From positions 7,380,501 to 7,444,500 of the forward strand of contig NC_065576.1 of the NCBI RefSeq assembly GCF_937616625.2: 64,000 bases of DNA. The letters run 5' to 3'. The position numbers and the translations under genes are program-made. Of the stretch, positions 22,493 to 34,502 are shown piece after piece; the stretch's first letter is position 1; each line of letters starts with the position of its first letter. This stretch comes from Mercurialis annua (taxonomy: Eukaryota > Streptophyta > Magnoliopsida > Malpighiales > Euphorbiaceae). Below the pieces are notes generated by a model that saw only the letters and a program-made list of their open reading frames with translations, was not told the DNA's origin and did no database searches.

Positions 22493-24242
22493 TTGTTGAA
22501 TACTCTTTCATTAATACTAAGTGAAAAAGTATTAGTAAGAATGTATGGTCTCATATGAATTTGTTGCTTCATTTAGTGTTACTATGAGTGAGTAATATGA
22601 TTGTCGGGACAGAGACAGTGAGTAGACTAGACGGTGAACAGCTTCGATTAGGTAATGCAATTTCTCATATAAAACAAGTCACTTCCATACAACTCAACAT
22701 AGACAGCCTTACCCCATTCCCAGCCCTTTAAATACCAACTTGCTTCTCTTGTGTTTTCTGTCTATATATTGCCCTTCTTATCCATTCTATACATTTCTTA
22801 TGACTATTAGGTTAATTCTCATGATTTCATTTCATCTATATATAGTCCCGGCAAATTTTACCTATTTTCCACCAAAGTTCTTTAATTTCAATCTTACAAT
22901 CACAAGATTTATGACATCTAAATAGGTATCACACAAACAAAATTACCATGAATTTTGCACATTTTTCGTTCCAAATAGTGTGATTTAAACACTTCCCAAA
23001 AACATGCCACTATGTCGGGTCAATTTCTTGTCACTAAACTTTTCTTTCATTTTTTTCGGAATGTTCATATATTTTGACTGACTCTTTATAGCGTGATTTT
23101 TAAATAAAATATGAACTTTAAACATTGATATAGAACCATAATATATATTTTTCTGGCAGCTCCATTATCTTTTTTTCGACATTTCAATTTTTAATTGATT
23201 GTGCCAAATTTTTAAATTCATATTTTACTTGCAAATCACGCTAAAATTCATAAATTTATTTGCAATTAATCCAAAGTTATATAATTATTGTACGCACACT
23301 TTTCAAATGATCCATTTCTACAGAGAAACGATATAAATATATAATACGAAATATTCCTAAAATCGGGTCATGTTTGCTCTCTAATTGATCATTGCAAGAA
23401 TGATTATTGAAATTGGATGCTATGATCAATGATCATCAATTAAAGATGTTTAGCTTTTAGGGTTTATAGAAATTGCAGGATAATGATATTTTACCAAATT
23501 TCAAGGCCCTTCATTGAAAGCAGAAAGTTTGCTACAACTTGCGAACTTTTTGGTTTCTCAATTGCATCAGTATGGTTTATGAGTTATGTAGCCTACCAAA
23601 TTCCTCAGTCTTGACATGTGAATTACTTTTCTTGATGTTTAAGCAGCAACAACAACAACACATGGCTCTCTCAGATTCTTAGCGGTTAAAAATAAGATTA
23701 ACCTAGAATATTCATAAAAAAAATAAAAAAATTAACTTAGAATCTAGACTTTTTTTCGGTTAATTGTTTTACAGTTTCAGAATTAAAGAATTTTATCTAA
23801 AATGGGGTGACTAAGCTTAATATGGATTTGTTTTCCAAATTGAAATGATGTGAGTGAAATATAATTAGAAAACGATGTGTATTTGTGGCTGGGAATTCTC
23901 AATTATTATAGGGATAGAATTGCAACATTAATTGGATGTATACTTTGCCTCCATTTATCAGACATCTCCCATTGCTATAGTTACATCCCAATTATTGGAC
24001 TTTTAAATTTTAACAGAGATATAAAAAGATAGAACAGAAAGAAAAAAAGAAAACCTAGACAGAAGAATAAGCTAATGGTAGATATTATTAAGGGAGTAAA
24101 ATTTATATCTTAATTAACCTTGTTTTTTTTTTCAAAAAATTTTTTTTGGTAATAATGAATAACTTCTAAATTACAATAACAAATAAATTTTGTTTACTTC
24201 TACTTAATCCAAAGACATTTAGCTTTTGGTCATCCAAAATTA
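22493..24242. other. Intergenic, no gene seen
   Basis: AT-rich sequence with only short, unconvincing ORFs. No transposon termini were recognised. Confidence 0.5.
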
Positions 24243-24247
24243 ATTAG

Positions 24248-24835
24248 TGATGGAGTCTGCCTTCTGAACCGGTGAGTGAACCTGCAAAACAGGGTAGAAG
24301 CTAACCGGACGGTGGTTGTCCGATTAACTCTCCGATGCTAAAGTCAGTCTAGAGCTTTGAGCAGCGTTTTGAGTATATGAATGTAATTGTGATTCTAGGC
24401 ATAACTCGTGCTCCTTTTATAGTAGTCGAATATACCTAGTAGAGTTGTATTAGGCAGGTGAATCCTACTTTATAGGGATTCGGCAATATCGTAGAGATTC
24501 TCCTGATTTGTCGTGATCTACCTTAATCTGATAAGAGTCCTATTTAGGAACGTCTTCCTAAATAGTCTTATCTTCCTAAAGTAGAGCTTATCCTTCCATA
24601 TGTAGTGTTTGTGCCCGAATAGGACAATATTTCCATACTTAGTCGTTTACCCGAATCCCGGACTCGATGCGCTCTCGGCGGATCACGTGGGATTCGGTCT
24701 TTATGTTACCGAATCTAAAGAGATTCGGCATTTCCTTCATATCTTCGGATCTTCAGGGGGAGTCCGGTATTACCTGAGAGTGGATCTCCTGTAAATCGGC
24801 TCCATTATACTTACAATAGGATTCGGTATCCATCA
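24248..24835 (-). repeat. 3' LTR of the Tat-type element
   Basis: A 588-bp LTR from TGATGG to CCATCA. In plus orientation it is directly upstream of the antisense ORF, so any antisense promoter would lie here or in the following ~600 bp. Confidence 0.95.
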
Positions 24836-24848
24836 TTAGCCCCCCCGC
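24836..24848 (-). other. Polypurine tract of the Tat-type element
   Basis: Just inside the 3' LTR the minus strand carries a G-run ending GCTAA immediately before TGATGG, in the place of the polypurine primer. Confidence 0.6.
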
Positions 24849-25434
24849 AAGTGAGCTGAAGTAGTTTGGCATTTATGCCTTAGTGGATTTTAGCTCTTTT
24901 GGAGCTGAGTTCTTTTATACGGGCGAGTCGTTTTGTATTCCTGGCGAGTCGTTTCATCTTTAGTAAGATTCTGCATTGCCACGTGTTGTCTATCAGTAGA
25001 GGGTTATGACTGGATGAAGGACAAGTGTCTTCGTGCGCTATTAGTTGGTCTTTATTTGTAATTATGGGATTTCGTCTTTTCAGTTTCTTTGGTTCAGGCT
25101 ATATAATTGCTCATTTTCTTTCATTTTCCTTCTTCTTCAACCTTTGCTTTCTCTGCAACTGCTAAATTTTCGATTTCTTCAAGCTTTCTGTGGGTTTCTT
25201 TCCTCTGCTGTCAAGATTCCTCGTTTTCAAGTTGCTCCTTATCTTTCTTTCGATCCTGCGTACTTGCTTGCGAGGTATTTTACCTTTTCATTAATTTAAT
25301 TTCTTGGTAGAAGGCTTAGTTTTGATTTTATTCCTCTTGTTCTTCTTGTTCTTCGTCTTTTCCTTTCTTTTGATCTTTTAGGATTTTGATTTCATCATCA
25401 CTCCGTGTTTCCCCCCCATTTTAAAATTTTTAAA

Positions 25435-27231
25435 ATGTCAGAAGTAACTGAGGGGGCGAAGGGTGCTCGTGACGAGCTAGAATATACCCAGAGCTCCTTG
25501 TCAAGAGAGCAGATACTTGGTTATGCCGAGGAATTTAATTTTCCTGAGTCATATGTTATTCTGAGACCGGCAAAATCGTATCGGGCGAATCATAGCACTG
25601 ATTCGCCTTTCAAGATAGTAATTTTTCATGAACAGCTTTTAGCGGGTCTTAGGTTTCCCTTAGAGTCTTTAATTGTAGAGGTCTGTCATAATTTGGGTGT
25701 TCCTTTGGGTCAACTTCATCCGAACGCGATTCGCCTTCTTTGTTCTTTTATGGAATCGTGTAGGGTTCGGATGCAGGAGCCTTCGCTTGCTCTTTTCCAT
25801 TATTTTTATGTTTTCTCCCGCCGAAAGGGTGAGGAATTTATTTTTGCGGGTGGTCGACCGAATCGGTCTCTTTTTAGTCTTCCATCTTCTTTGAAGGGTT
25901 GGACCCCTAAGTTTTTCTTGGTTCAACATTCTTCTTTTTCTTCTTTTTCGCGGAGTTTTACTTCTAGTAAAGTTTCGCTTACTGATGTACCTGACCTGGC
26001 TGATGGGGAGAGGGACTTCGCCTTGTCTTTGTTGTCGGATTGTCGTCTTGATAAGCCCAAGTACAACGTTCTTTTAGAACGATATTTGAGTCGCCGTGAA
26101 ATACTTTTGGCGGGTCTTCCTTTAGAAGGTATTTTTCTAATCTTTTGTTGTTATGTTTTGTTTTGTAGGATGTCGACTTCTCTTGAACATTTGCTTGATA
26201 ATTTTCATGTCGATATGACTGTAGATATGGGCGAGGTGACTAGCGGCGTTCCTAATCCCTCTACGATCGCCGTACCGAATACGACGCCTGATTCGGTGAA
26301 TCCTGATCTTGATCTTGCTTCTGGCGATCAAGTTCCTGCTGCGACTTCCGAGTCGCCTCTGCTTCCTTCGAAGGAATCGGGTCCTTCTCTGAAGGGGTTG
26401 CCTACCGCCGGCCAGAAGCGTCCTGCTGAGGACCAGGCTGGAGCTTCTGCCAAGCGTCCCAAGAAGAAGAAATCTTCTGGGGTATCTATCGAGGAGGCAC
26501 CTCGGTTTGCAGCTTGGGCGGACGCACAAAATCCGCCTCGTCTTTCAAACGTCGCCATTCTTCATGCTTGCATAGAGAATATTATGATAAAAGAGGACAT
26601 TGAGTCCATTGATCGCGAACATGGCGATAGTTTGGCTGAGTTCGCCTGTCTCGGCGGTTTTTCGGTATGCTTCTCTCTTTTATTTTATATTATGATTTGC
26701 TTCTCCTTTTTTCTTATTTGTTGTTTTCTTTCGCAGGTGGTCCAGTCCATCGCTGTTTTGGAGCGCCGCCGAAGGGATGCGGTGGATCAATTGAAAAAGC
26801 TCCAGAGAGATTCTGAATCCTGGCTCTCCGAAAAACAAAAGATGGAGGAGGAGGCTGGCGAGGCGACTGGTCTGATCCAACAGCTGAGGTCCTCCGTATC
26901 TGCCAAGACTCGGGAGATTTCCGCTTTAGAGGCTCGGGTTCGAACTTTGTCCGAGGAATTCGAGTCTCTACAGTCTTCTTCAGGTGCTCTCACTAAGGAG
27001 AGGGATGATCTGAAGAAAGAAGAGGGGCGTCTCCGCCGGCGTTTGGGTGACTCTGGGAGCTTTTATTCCCAAGTCATGACTCAATACCGGTTGGCGATCG
27101 GGGCAAAGCTGCGGGAGCAGAATCCTGGCGTCGATCTTTCTGGAGTCAATCAGTTGGATCCTGCTTCTTTGGCGAAGGAGGTGAAGGCGAAGCTTGATAA
27201 GCAGAAGCAAGATGCTTTGAAGAAGGCTTAG
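25435..27231 (+). CDS. Antisense extra ORF of the Tat element (putative gypsy-type transposon domain), intron-containing
   Basis: This gene runs opposite to pol. The first ATG in frame is at 25435. The N-terminal ~250 codons resemble the plant 'putative gypsy type transposon' domain (Transposase_28 type), with the block LGVPLGQLHPNAIRLL. A charged Pro/Ser/Lys-rich linker follows (KRPKKKK looks like a nuclear signal), then a long coiled coil with many Glu and Lys. Two stretches inside the open frame look like introns: about 26130-26168 (GTATTTTT to TTTTGTAG) and about 26666-26736 (GTATGCTT to TTTCGCAG), both encoding hydrophobic, out-of-character residues. The function is unknown; antisense ORFs are known in Tat relatives such as Grande. 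The frame is intact. Confidence 0.75.
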   Translation: MSEVTEGAKGARDELEYTQSSLSREQILGYAEEFNFPESYVILRPAKSYRANHSTDSPFKIVIFHEQLLAGLRFPLESLIVEVCHNLGVPLGQLHPNAIRLLCSFMESCRVRMQEPSLALFHYFYVFSRRKGEEFIFAGGRPNRSLFSLPSSLKGWTPKFFLVQHSSFSSFSRSFTSSKVSLTDVPDLADGERDFALSLLSDCRLDKPKYNVLLERYLSRREILLAGLPLEGIFLIFCCYVLFCRMSTSLEHLLDNFHVDMTVDMGEVTSGVPNPSTIAVPNTTPDSVNPDLDLASGDQVPAATSESPLLPSKESGPSLKGLPTAGQKRPAEDQAGASAKRPKKKKSSGVSIEEAPRFAAWADAQNPPRLSNVAILHACIENIMIKEDIESIDREHGDSLAEFACLGGFSVCFSLLFYIMICFSFFLICCFLSQVVQSIAVLERRRRDAVDQLKKLQRDSESWLSEKQKMEEEAGEATGLIQQLRSSVSAKTREISALEARVRTLSEEFESLQSSSGALTKERDDLKKEEGRLRRRLGDSGSFYSQVMTQYRLAIGAKLREQNPGVDLSGVNQLDPASLAKEVKAKLDKQKQDALKKA

Positions 27232-27641
27232 TTTTTATTTTCTTCTTTTTGTATTTTTTGCTTTTTTGTATTTTTTGCTTTAGTTTTTGCTTTCGCCCTT
27301 TTTTTGTATTGGATCGTAGGCGGATCCTTTGTAATTTTGCTTCTGTGAATATAATGATCTTTTGACCATTGCTTTTCTTTAGTTGTAGAGTTAATCTAAA
27401 CTCGTTTGTTATTTTGAGAAGTTAATCTAAACTTCTGCTGGTGTAATTTTATTTGTAGGTCCGAACGGATCCTTTTATTTATTTGACTCGGACGAGTCTA
27501 AATTATTTTTTAACTAAGATTCAAACGACTCTTGTTAAATTGTATGTATTAGGTCTCGAGCGAGCCTATAAAATTTGCTTCTTATCGCCAAATCGCCTTT
27601 TTATTTCAAAAATGGAAATAAGTACATGCCATGAATTAATT

Positions 27642-30600
27642 TTATTGATAATACTTTCTCAGATGCTCTATATTCCAATATCTGGGTACCATGGATCCAG
27701 TTATTGTCTTTAGTCTATATGCGCCCTTGCTAGTAGCTTCTTCTATAATATAGGGGCCTTCCCAATTAGCCTGCATTTTCTTCACTCCTGCGTTTCCTCT
27801 GCCAACTTCCGCGTTTCGTAAGACCAGATCGCCTCTTTGAAATTCTCTAAAATTCATTCTTTTGTTATGGTATCTTGCAGCTTGCTTCTTGTATGTAGCG
27901 GCTCGGGCTGCCGCTTCATCCCTTCTTTCCTCTAGTAGGTCTAGACATAGCCTTGTTCTAGCCTCGTTAGTTTCTTCTTCTAGATAGTTTACTCTGATGC
28001 TGGGTATGCCAATTTCTACTGGAATTACTGCTTCAGTACCGTAGGCGAGCCTGAAAGGTGTTTCGCCAGTTCCCTTTTCTAGGAGTTGTTCTGTATGCCC
28101 ATAGAACGCTGTATAATTCTTCTGCCCAGTTCTCCTTATACTGAGAAAGTCTCTTTTTTATTCCTTGTGCTATGGTTCGGTTGGTGACTTCTGTCATTCC
28201 GTTTGTCTGAGGGTGCGCCACCGAAGTAAATTTCAAATTGATCATCAGTCCTTTGCAAAATGCCTTGAACCGCTTGCAATTGAATTGTTTGCCGTTGTCT
28301 GCTATTACAGTGTGGGGTATGCCGAATCGGCATATTACTTCGTTCTTGAAGAATTCCTCTACTTTGGCTGCAGTGATGGTTGCGACAGGCGCTACCTCTA
28401 TCCATTTTGTGAAGTGCTCTATTGCGACGATTAGGAATTTCACTTGGTGTTTTCCCGTTTCAAACGGTCCAACTATATCGATCCCCCATGTGGCGAACGG
28501 CCACGGGCTTTCCATTGATCCTTGAGGTACTGCTGGTACACGACTGATGTTGTCGTGTCTTTGGCATTTATCACACTTCTTGACTAGTGTTTTCGCGTCT
28601 TCTTTGATGGTCGGCCAGTAGTATCCTTGGAGTATTGTTTTTCTCGCTATGGTGACTGCTCCTTCGTGTGCTCCGCATATTCCTTCGTGGATTTCTTTTA
28701 AGATGGATTCTCCTGTCTGAGGCGAGACGCACCTAGACCATGGATGAGTCAAAGAGGTTCGGTAGAGAACTCCGTTATGAAAAGAGTAGTTGGCAGATTT
28801 TCTGATGGTGCGAATGGCTTCGACTTTGTCTGTTGGTAACTCGCCGCGGTCTAGATATTTGATCAATGGAGTAATCCAGGAGTCGGCCTCCTCGATTGCC
28901 ATGACTTCTGTTTTTCTGGTGCTTGGCGATTCGAGAATTTCCTTTAACTGCATTTTAGCGAATAGATCTCCGAGTTCTGATGCTGATTTGGCGATGGCGT
29001 CGGCTTCGGTGTTTTCCTCTCTCGGGATTTGAATGATTTCCCATTGTCCTCCTTGTGCTTCCAGCTGTTGGAGCTGTGTTTTGACTTGACTCAGGTATTC
29101 GATCATCCCTGTTTCTTTGGCTTGATATTCTCCCTTGACCTGATTTACCACCAGCTGGGAGTCGCTATAGATCTTTAGGATTTCCGTTTTTATTTCTAAT
29201 GCGAGGCCGAGACCTGCGATTAGGGCTTCATACTCAGCTACATTGTTGCTGGCGGCGAATTGGATGTTTACTCCATATTCGATTCTGATTTTTTCATGTC
29301 CTTTGAGGATGGCTCCTGCTCCAGCTCCTTTTTCATTCGACGCTCCGTCTACGTGGAGTTCCCATATCAAGGCTGGTTTGGGTTGGCCAGTCTCGGTTGG
29401 AGTTATTTCTGCTACAAAGTCCGCCAAAGCTTGTGCTTTTAGAGTCGGACGAGGTTCGTATCTTATGTCGTGTTCGCTGAGTTGGATGGACCAGTGGACT
29501 AACCTTCCGGAAGTTTCTGGTCGTTGGATCGCTTTTCGCAATGGTTGATTTGTTCTTACCACAACGTTGTGACTTTGGAAGTAGTATCTCAGCTTTTTAG
29601 CTGTGGTTAATACGGCCAGTGCCATTTTTTCGATCTCGGGGTATCGTGTCTCCGCGCCTTTCAGGACTCGACTAATGTAGTAGATTGGCTTCATCTCGTT
29701 ATCTTCTTCCCTCACCAGCACTATCCCGATAGTCTCGTGTGTGGTGCTGATGTATAGATATAGCGTCTCCCTTTTCAGCGGTCTGCTGAGCAATGGAGGG
29801 GTGACGAGGAACTTCTTTATTTCTTCAAAAGCGTTCTCGCAGTCTTCATTCCATTCAAATTTTTGTGTTCCTTTGAGGGCTTTGAAGAAAGGCAAGCATC
29901 TTTTTGCTGAGCAAGACATGAATCTACCGAGTGCCGTGATTCGCCCGTTGAGTTTTTGAACTTCATTTATGTTTCTTGGTGCCTTCATGTCCATAATTGC
30001 TTTGATCTTCTCGGGGTTCGCCTCTATTCCTCTTTGAGATATCATAAATCCCAGGAATTTCCCGCCTTGTACACCGAACGTGCATTTGTCAGGGTTCAGC
30101 TTCATTCCAAACTTATTCAGTATGTTGAATGTTTCTTCAAGATCTTTTGCATGGGTTTCTTCCTTCTCGCTCTTGATGATTAGGTCGTCTACATACACCT
30201 GGACTCGTTTTCCTATCTCGTCTTTGAACATGAAATTCATAAGCCTTTGGTATGTCGCTCCAGCGTTTTTCAAACCGAAAGGCATTGCCGTGTAGCAGTA
30301 AGTTCCTCCCTCCGTGATGAATGAAGTTTTTTCCTGGTCTTGCTCCTTCATCTGAATTTGGTGGTAGCCTTGAGCTGCGTCGGCTAGGCTATACATCGCG
30401 TGTCCAGCAGTAGAGTCCACGAGTTGATCGATATCTGGGAGAGGGTAGCTATCTTTAGGACACGCTTTGTTTAGATCGGTGTAATCCACACACATTCTAT
30501 TTTTTCCGTTGGCTTTCTTTACGATAACTACGTTAGCTACCCATTCGTGGTAGTGGACTTCTCGTATGAATCCTGCTTTCTCCAGTTTTTCTACTTCTTC

Positions 30601-31485
30601 AGCGATTATTTTCTGTTTTTCTTCCGAGAACTTCCTTTTCTTTTGCTTCACTGGGTTCGCCGCTTCTGCTACATTTAGATCATGAGTAATGACTTGGGGG
30701 TCTATTCCGACTATTTCTGATGCGTTAGCAGCGAAGGTTTTGACGTTGTTTTTCAGCATGGCCGTGATTTCGCTTTCGATCTTTGGGTTCATGTTTGCGC
30801 CGAGATTTACTCTTTTCTCCTTGTCGAGTTGGAGTTTCTTTGTTTCGCCTTCGGGTGCTGTTTCTTTTTCTTCGATGTCGTGATTAAGGATTTCTTCTAT
30901 CGCCATTGTTTCGCCTGATTCTTTTATTGCTTGTTCGTAGCATTTTTTCGCCTCGGCTCGGTTTCCTTGTATCGTGATAATTCCTTGTTTCGTCGGTATC
31001 TTCATGGTTAGTGCCTTTATGCTCGTCACGGCGGCTGAGTCGTGGAGGAAAGGTCTCCCCAGTATCGCGTTGTATGGCAGGTCGATTTCTACGACACTAA
31101 ACCGTGTAGGTAATTCCTCGCTGTTCCTTGTCCTTCCTAGCTTGACATCGAGTGTAATTGTTCCGTTGGGCTTAATTGGCACGCCCCCAAATCCTACCAT
31201 AGGCGTGGCATTTCTTTTTAGTTCCGCTAGGTCTCTTCCTAGGCTTCCGTAGGCCTTTTTTGTTATTAGGTTTATTGCGCTTCCTTCATCGATCAGGATT
31301 CTCTCAACGTTCCAGTGTTCGACGATCATGGCCACCACCAGAGCTTCGTTGTGCTCTTCAGCTATTCTCCCGAAGTCTTCCCCATCAAAAGTTACTGGAG
31401 GAGGGGTTGGGAGTTCTGTTGCTTTTCGTTTTCTTTGTGACGTTTGATTCTTCAGGTTTACTCTTTCAGAAGTCATCTTCTTCAA
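27642..31485 (-). pseudogene. Tat-lineage pol: protease, RT, RNase H, second RNase H, frameshifted integrase
   Basis: The upstream frame (31485-28033, 1150 codons) contains in order an aspartic-protease segment (ILIDEGSAINLI; the usual core is DxGS), reverse transcriptase with YVDD near residue 428, an Ty3-type RNase H, a second RNase H with LHVDGASNEKGAGAG near 710, and integrase with a zinc finger (HEG...CDKC) and core residues including the ADNG box near 1060. One extra base in a G run around 28072-28078 shifts the frame, which then stops at 28033. The rest of integrase and its C-terminal chromodomain-like part continue open in the neighbouring frame to 27642. No gag precedes it. The product could not supply a full integrase or capsid, so movement must have used proteins from another copy. 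Confidence 0.88.
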
Positions 31486-31544
31486 TAAGATTTGTATTTG
31501 AGTTCAGAAAAGCTCCTTCTTTTGAAGTTTAGTTAAGCTTTTTC

Positions 31545-31558
31545 CACAGACGGCGCCA
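31545..31558 (-). other. Primer-binding site of the Tat-type element
   Basis: The minus strand reads TGGCGCCGTCTGTG two bases after the 5' LTR. Its first nine bases would pair with the 3' end of tRNA-Asp; this PBS type is common in Tat elements. Confidence 0.7.
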
Positions 31559-31560
31559 AT

Positions 31561-32148
31561 TGATGGAGTCTGCCTTCTGAACCGGTGAGTGAACCTGCAA
31601 AACAGGGTAGAAGCTAACCGGACGGTGGTTGTCCGATTAACTCTCCGATGCTAAAGTCAGTCTAGAGCTTTGAGCAGCGTTTTGAGTATATGAATGTAAT
31701 TGTGATTCTAGGCATACCTCGTGCTCCTTTTATAGTAGTCGAATATACCTAGTAGAGTTGTATTAGGCAGGTGAATCCTACTTTATAGGGATTCGGCAAT
31801 ATCGTAGAGATTCTCCTGATTTGTCGTGATCTACCTTAATCTGATAAGAGTCCTATTTAGGAACGTCTTCCTAAATAGTCTTATCTTCCTAAAGTAGAGT
31901 TTATCCTTCCATATGTAGTGTTTGTGCCCGAATAGGACAATATTTCCATACTTAGTCGTTTACCCGAATCCCGGACTCGATGCGCTCTCGGCGGATCACG
32001 TGGGATTCGGTCTTTATGTTACCGAATCTAAAGAGATTCGGCATTTCCTTCATATCTTCGGATCTTCAGGGGGAGTCCGGTATTACCTGAGAGTGGATCT
32101 CCTGTAAATCGGCTCCATTATACTTACAATAGGATTCGGTATCCATCA
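31561..32148 (-). repeat. 5' LTR of the Tat-type element
   Basis: A 588-bp LTR that differs from the 3' copy at two sites seen by eye (near 31717 and 31900). Confidence 0.95.
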
Positions 32149-32153
32149 ATTAG

Positions 32154-33175
32154 TTTCAAATCCAACTATATGTATTAGTTCAAAAACATAAATCCACTTA
32201 TATGGCCTTTTGCTAATTGAATTGGTTAAGTTATATATATCTTTGATCCCTAGGTGCTTGCTCCACAAAAATTCCTAATTTACACATCACTCTAACCATT
32301 TTATAAAGAACTTAGCCATTCAAAAATATCTCACTTTTCTCATTCATATTTAAATGTATGGTTATAATTAAAAATAAAAATAAAAATAAAAAACATACTA
32401 AAATTGAAGATTTTAAAAGCTCAGATCATTGTAAAAAAAATCGAAAAGATGAATATTTTTAAATGATTAAGCCAATTTAATTAAATGATTTGAAATAATA
32501 ATAATAAATTATATTATTTTATATTTTTTAGTTGCCAACATATATTGAATGTTTTTTTTTATAATCAATCATTTATTATTTTGATTATTCATATATCACT
32601 TTGCACATTATTTTTTTCTTTAATCATTTAATTATGTATTGCTTTATCAGTTATTACATTAATAAAAAGTTTGTAATCAAATCGCTTTTTCTTAAATGTT
32701 ATAATATCATATATCGAGATTAATTCAAAATTAAGAAATTAATTTAAAAGTATATTCTCCCAAAATCAAGTGTATATATTCTGATCATGTATAATTTGCA
32801 AGTAAAATATACTTTTAACATTTATAGGCACAAAAGTTGGTGTCCCACTATGAATATGGACTACCAATTTATTTAATTAGAAAGTGGAAATGAAGTAAGG
32901 CTAACATAATCTTTATCTTGATTGACTCATTAAAGATTTTTGCTTTTTTGTTCTTAAGTGTTTGAATAACAAATGTGATGTGAAAAATTCGACATTGAAA
33001 AGTGATGAATAAAATGTAAAATATATAAATTAAATGAATTGACTAACCATTGTCTCATGGTTTGAATTTGAAATAATTTCGAACTTACGGTTATGTAGCT
33101 TTCAGTAGTTTTCATTTTGAACCTCGTGAATATATTTTCATATATCGCGTTTTTGTTGAAATAACATTAAGTACT
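32154..33175. other. Intergenic, no gene seen
   Basis: Very AT-rich; no ORF, RNA gene or repeat termini recognised. Confidence 0.5.
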
Positions 33176-33183
33176 CATACGAT

Positions 33184-34035
33184 CAGTGACGAAGCCAGCC
33201 CCAAAATTCAGGTAGGGCACAAATCCAAATATTATACAACGAAAAATATAATCAATATGTATAATAATTATATTAATGTAAAAATATAATCAATATGTAT
33301 AATTATTATATTAATGTAAAATAAAATAAAAAGTTAAAAATCGCATTATATAAAATATATCAATTTTTTCATTTATTTTAAGAACCTGTTTAATTTTCCT
33401 TTTAAATTATGGACGATTTTTAAAATATAGTTTATTACATACAATAATTAATCATTATATAAATCAACTTAAATTAGTTCTGAATTAAAATTATAAATTT
33501 ATAATCAAAAGTTTAAATACCTTTAAATCAAAGTTTGATTAGTGGTGTTAAATTTTTCAACTAAATCGAAGAGGATTTAGAAAAAATGAGAAAATTAGTC
33601 AAATTGTTGAGTTGCTAACACATATCATGAGTGCCATTAAAATTAAATTTATTATATTTGAAAATAGTTAGAAAATTAAGAGTATGTTTTTGAATAGAAA
33701 ATGATGAAAAATTAATAATTAGAATTTAACTTGTATAGAGAATATGCAACCTAAGAGAAATTTTAAATTGATTTATATAAATATTAAAATTATTATACAT
33801 TTTGATTTGCCACACATTCCTCATTTTAGTAGTATCTTAGGCTAACCCAAATAGTACACTGGGCTTTGCTATAAAATAAAAGATTACATCATTATTTTGT
33901 AATCAGGTGAAGTTATAGATGCCTAATTCCATTTAACTCTAACTAGAAAAATTGATATCAGCTTAGATTAGAAAAAAGTTAATTATGTGAGGTAGGGCAC
34001 AGGTCATGCCTGGTCCTACCTTACATCCGTCCCTG
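33184..34035. mobile_element. Non-autonomous hAT-like element (852 bp) with 8-bp TSD
   Basis: A perfect 8-bp duplication CATACGAT lies at 33176-33183 and 34036-34043. The element begins CAGTGACGAAG and ends CCGTCCCTG, imperfect inverted termini. Eight-base duplications with CAGKG ends fit hAT elements. The interior is AT-rich with no transposase frame. Confidence 0.75.
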
Positions 34036-34203
34036 CATACGATGCCCTATACATCATCTTATTATATTCTCCTTTTTTTATTCAATTATATAAAATTTAG
34101 CTATAAATTATAATAACCAATCATTTAATGGCTGCTGAATTAACTGGACAAATACAGTTACAATTAAAATAAAATCATTTGAATCGGACTATAATTAAAT
34201 AAA

Positions 34204-34493
34204 GGGTTAATTGCAAATTAATACAGAAATTTTACCCCAATTTGCAACTACAACACGAACTTTAAAATTTGGCAAATTGGTACACCGATTTTCATTTTTT
34301 GGCGAATTGATACACCGAACTGGAAAAACACTAACGTGGACATTGTCATATACAGCCACGTGTTGTTGTATGATTGGTCGGTGTACCAATTCGCCAAAAA
34401 AATGAAAGTTGATGTATTAAATTGCCAAGTTTCAAAGTTCGTGTTGTAATTGCAAATTAGGGTAAAGTTCGTGTATTAATTTGCAATTAACCC
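34204..34493. mobile_element. Mutator-type MITE (290 bp) with 9-bp TSD
   Basis: Long inverted arms start GGGTTAATTGCAAATTAATAC and are flanked by perfect TTAAATAAA duplications at 34195-34203 and 34494-34502. The small frames on both strands inside it are by-products of the inverted repeat. Confidence 0.85.
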
Positions 34494-34502
34494 TTAAATA
34501 AA

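Larger units (their letters stand above)
24243..32153 (-). mobile_element. Young Tat-lineage Ty3/gypsy retrotransposon, gag-less, 5-bp TSD
   Basis: The element (24248-32148) lies between perfect ATTAG duplications at 24243-24247 and 32149-32153. Both LTRs are 588 bp, start TGATGG and end CCATCA, and by eye differ at only two positions, so it inserted very recently. The pol frame on the minus strand has two RNase H-like domains, typical of the Tat (Retand/Ogre/Grande) lineage. The pol frame starts only ~75 bp from the 5' LTR, leaving no room for gag. Integrase has a 1-bp frameshift. A second coding region on the opposite strand occupies the space between the pol end and the 3' LTR. Confidence 0.95.

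Noticed and set aside
24609..24794. 61-codon open frame, identical to one at 31922-32107
   Set aside because: Both are the same stretch of the Tat LTR; identity reflects LTR identity, not selection.
25405..25434. Start of the antisense ORF at 25405
   Set aside because: That codon is GTG; the first ATG in frame is at 25435.
27642..31485. Caulimovirus-like endogenous virus
   Set aside because: Two RNase H domains, an integrase, flanking LTRs and a 5-bp duplication identify a Tat retrotransposon; no movement protein is present.
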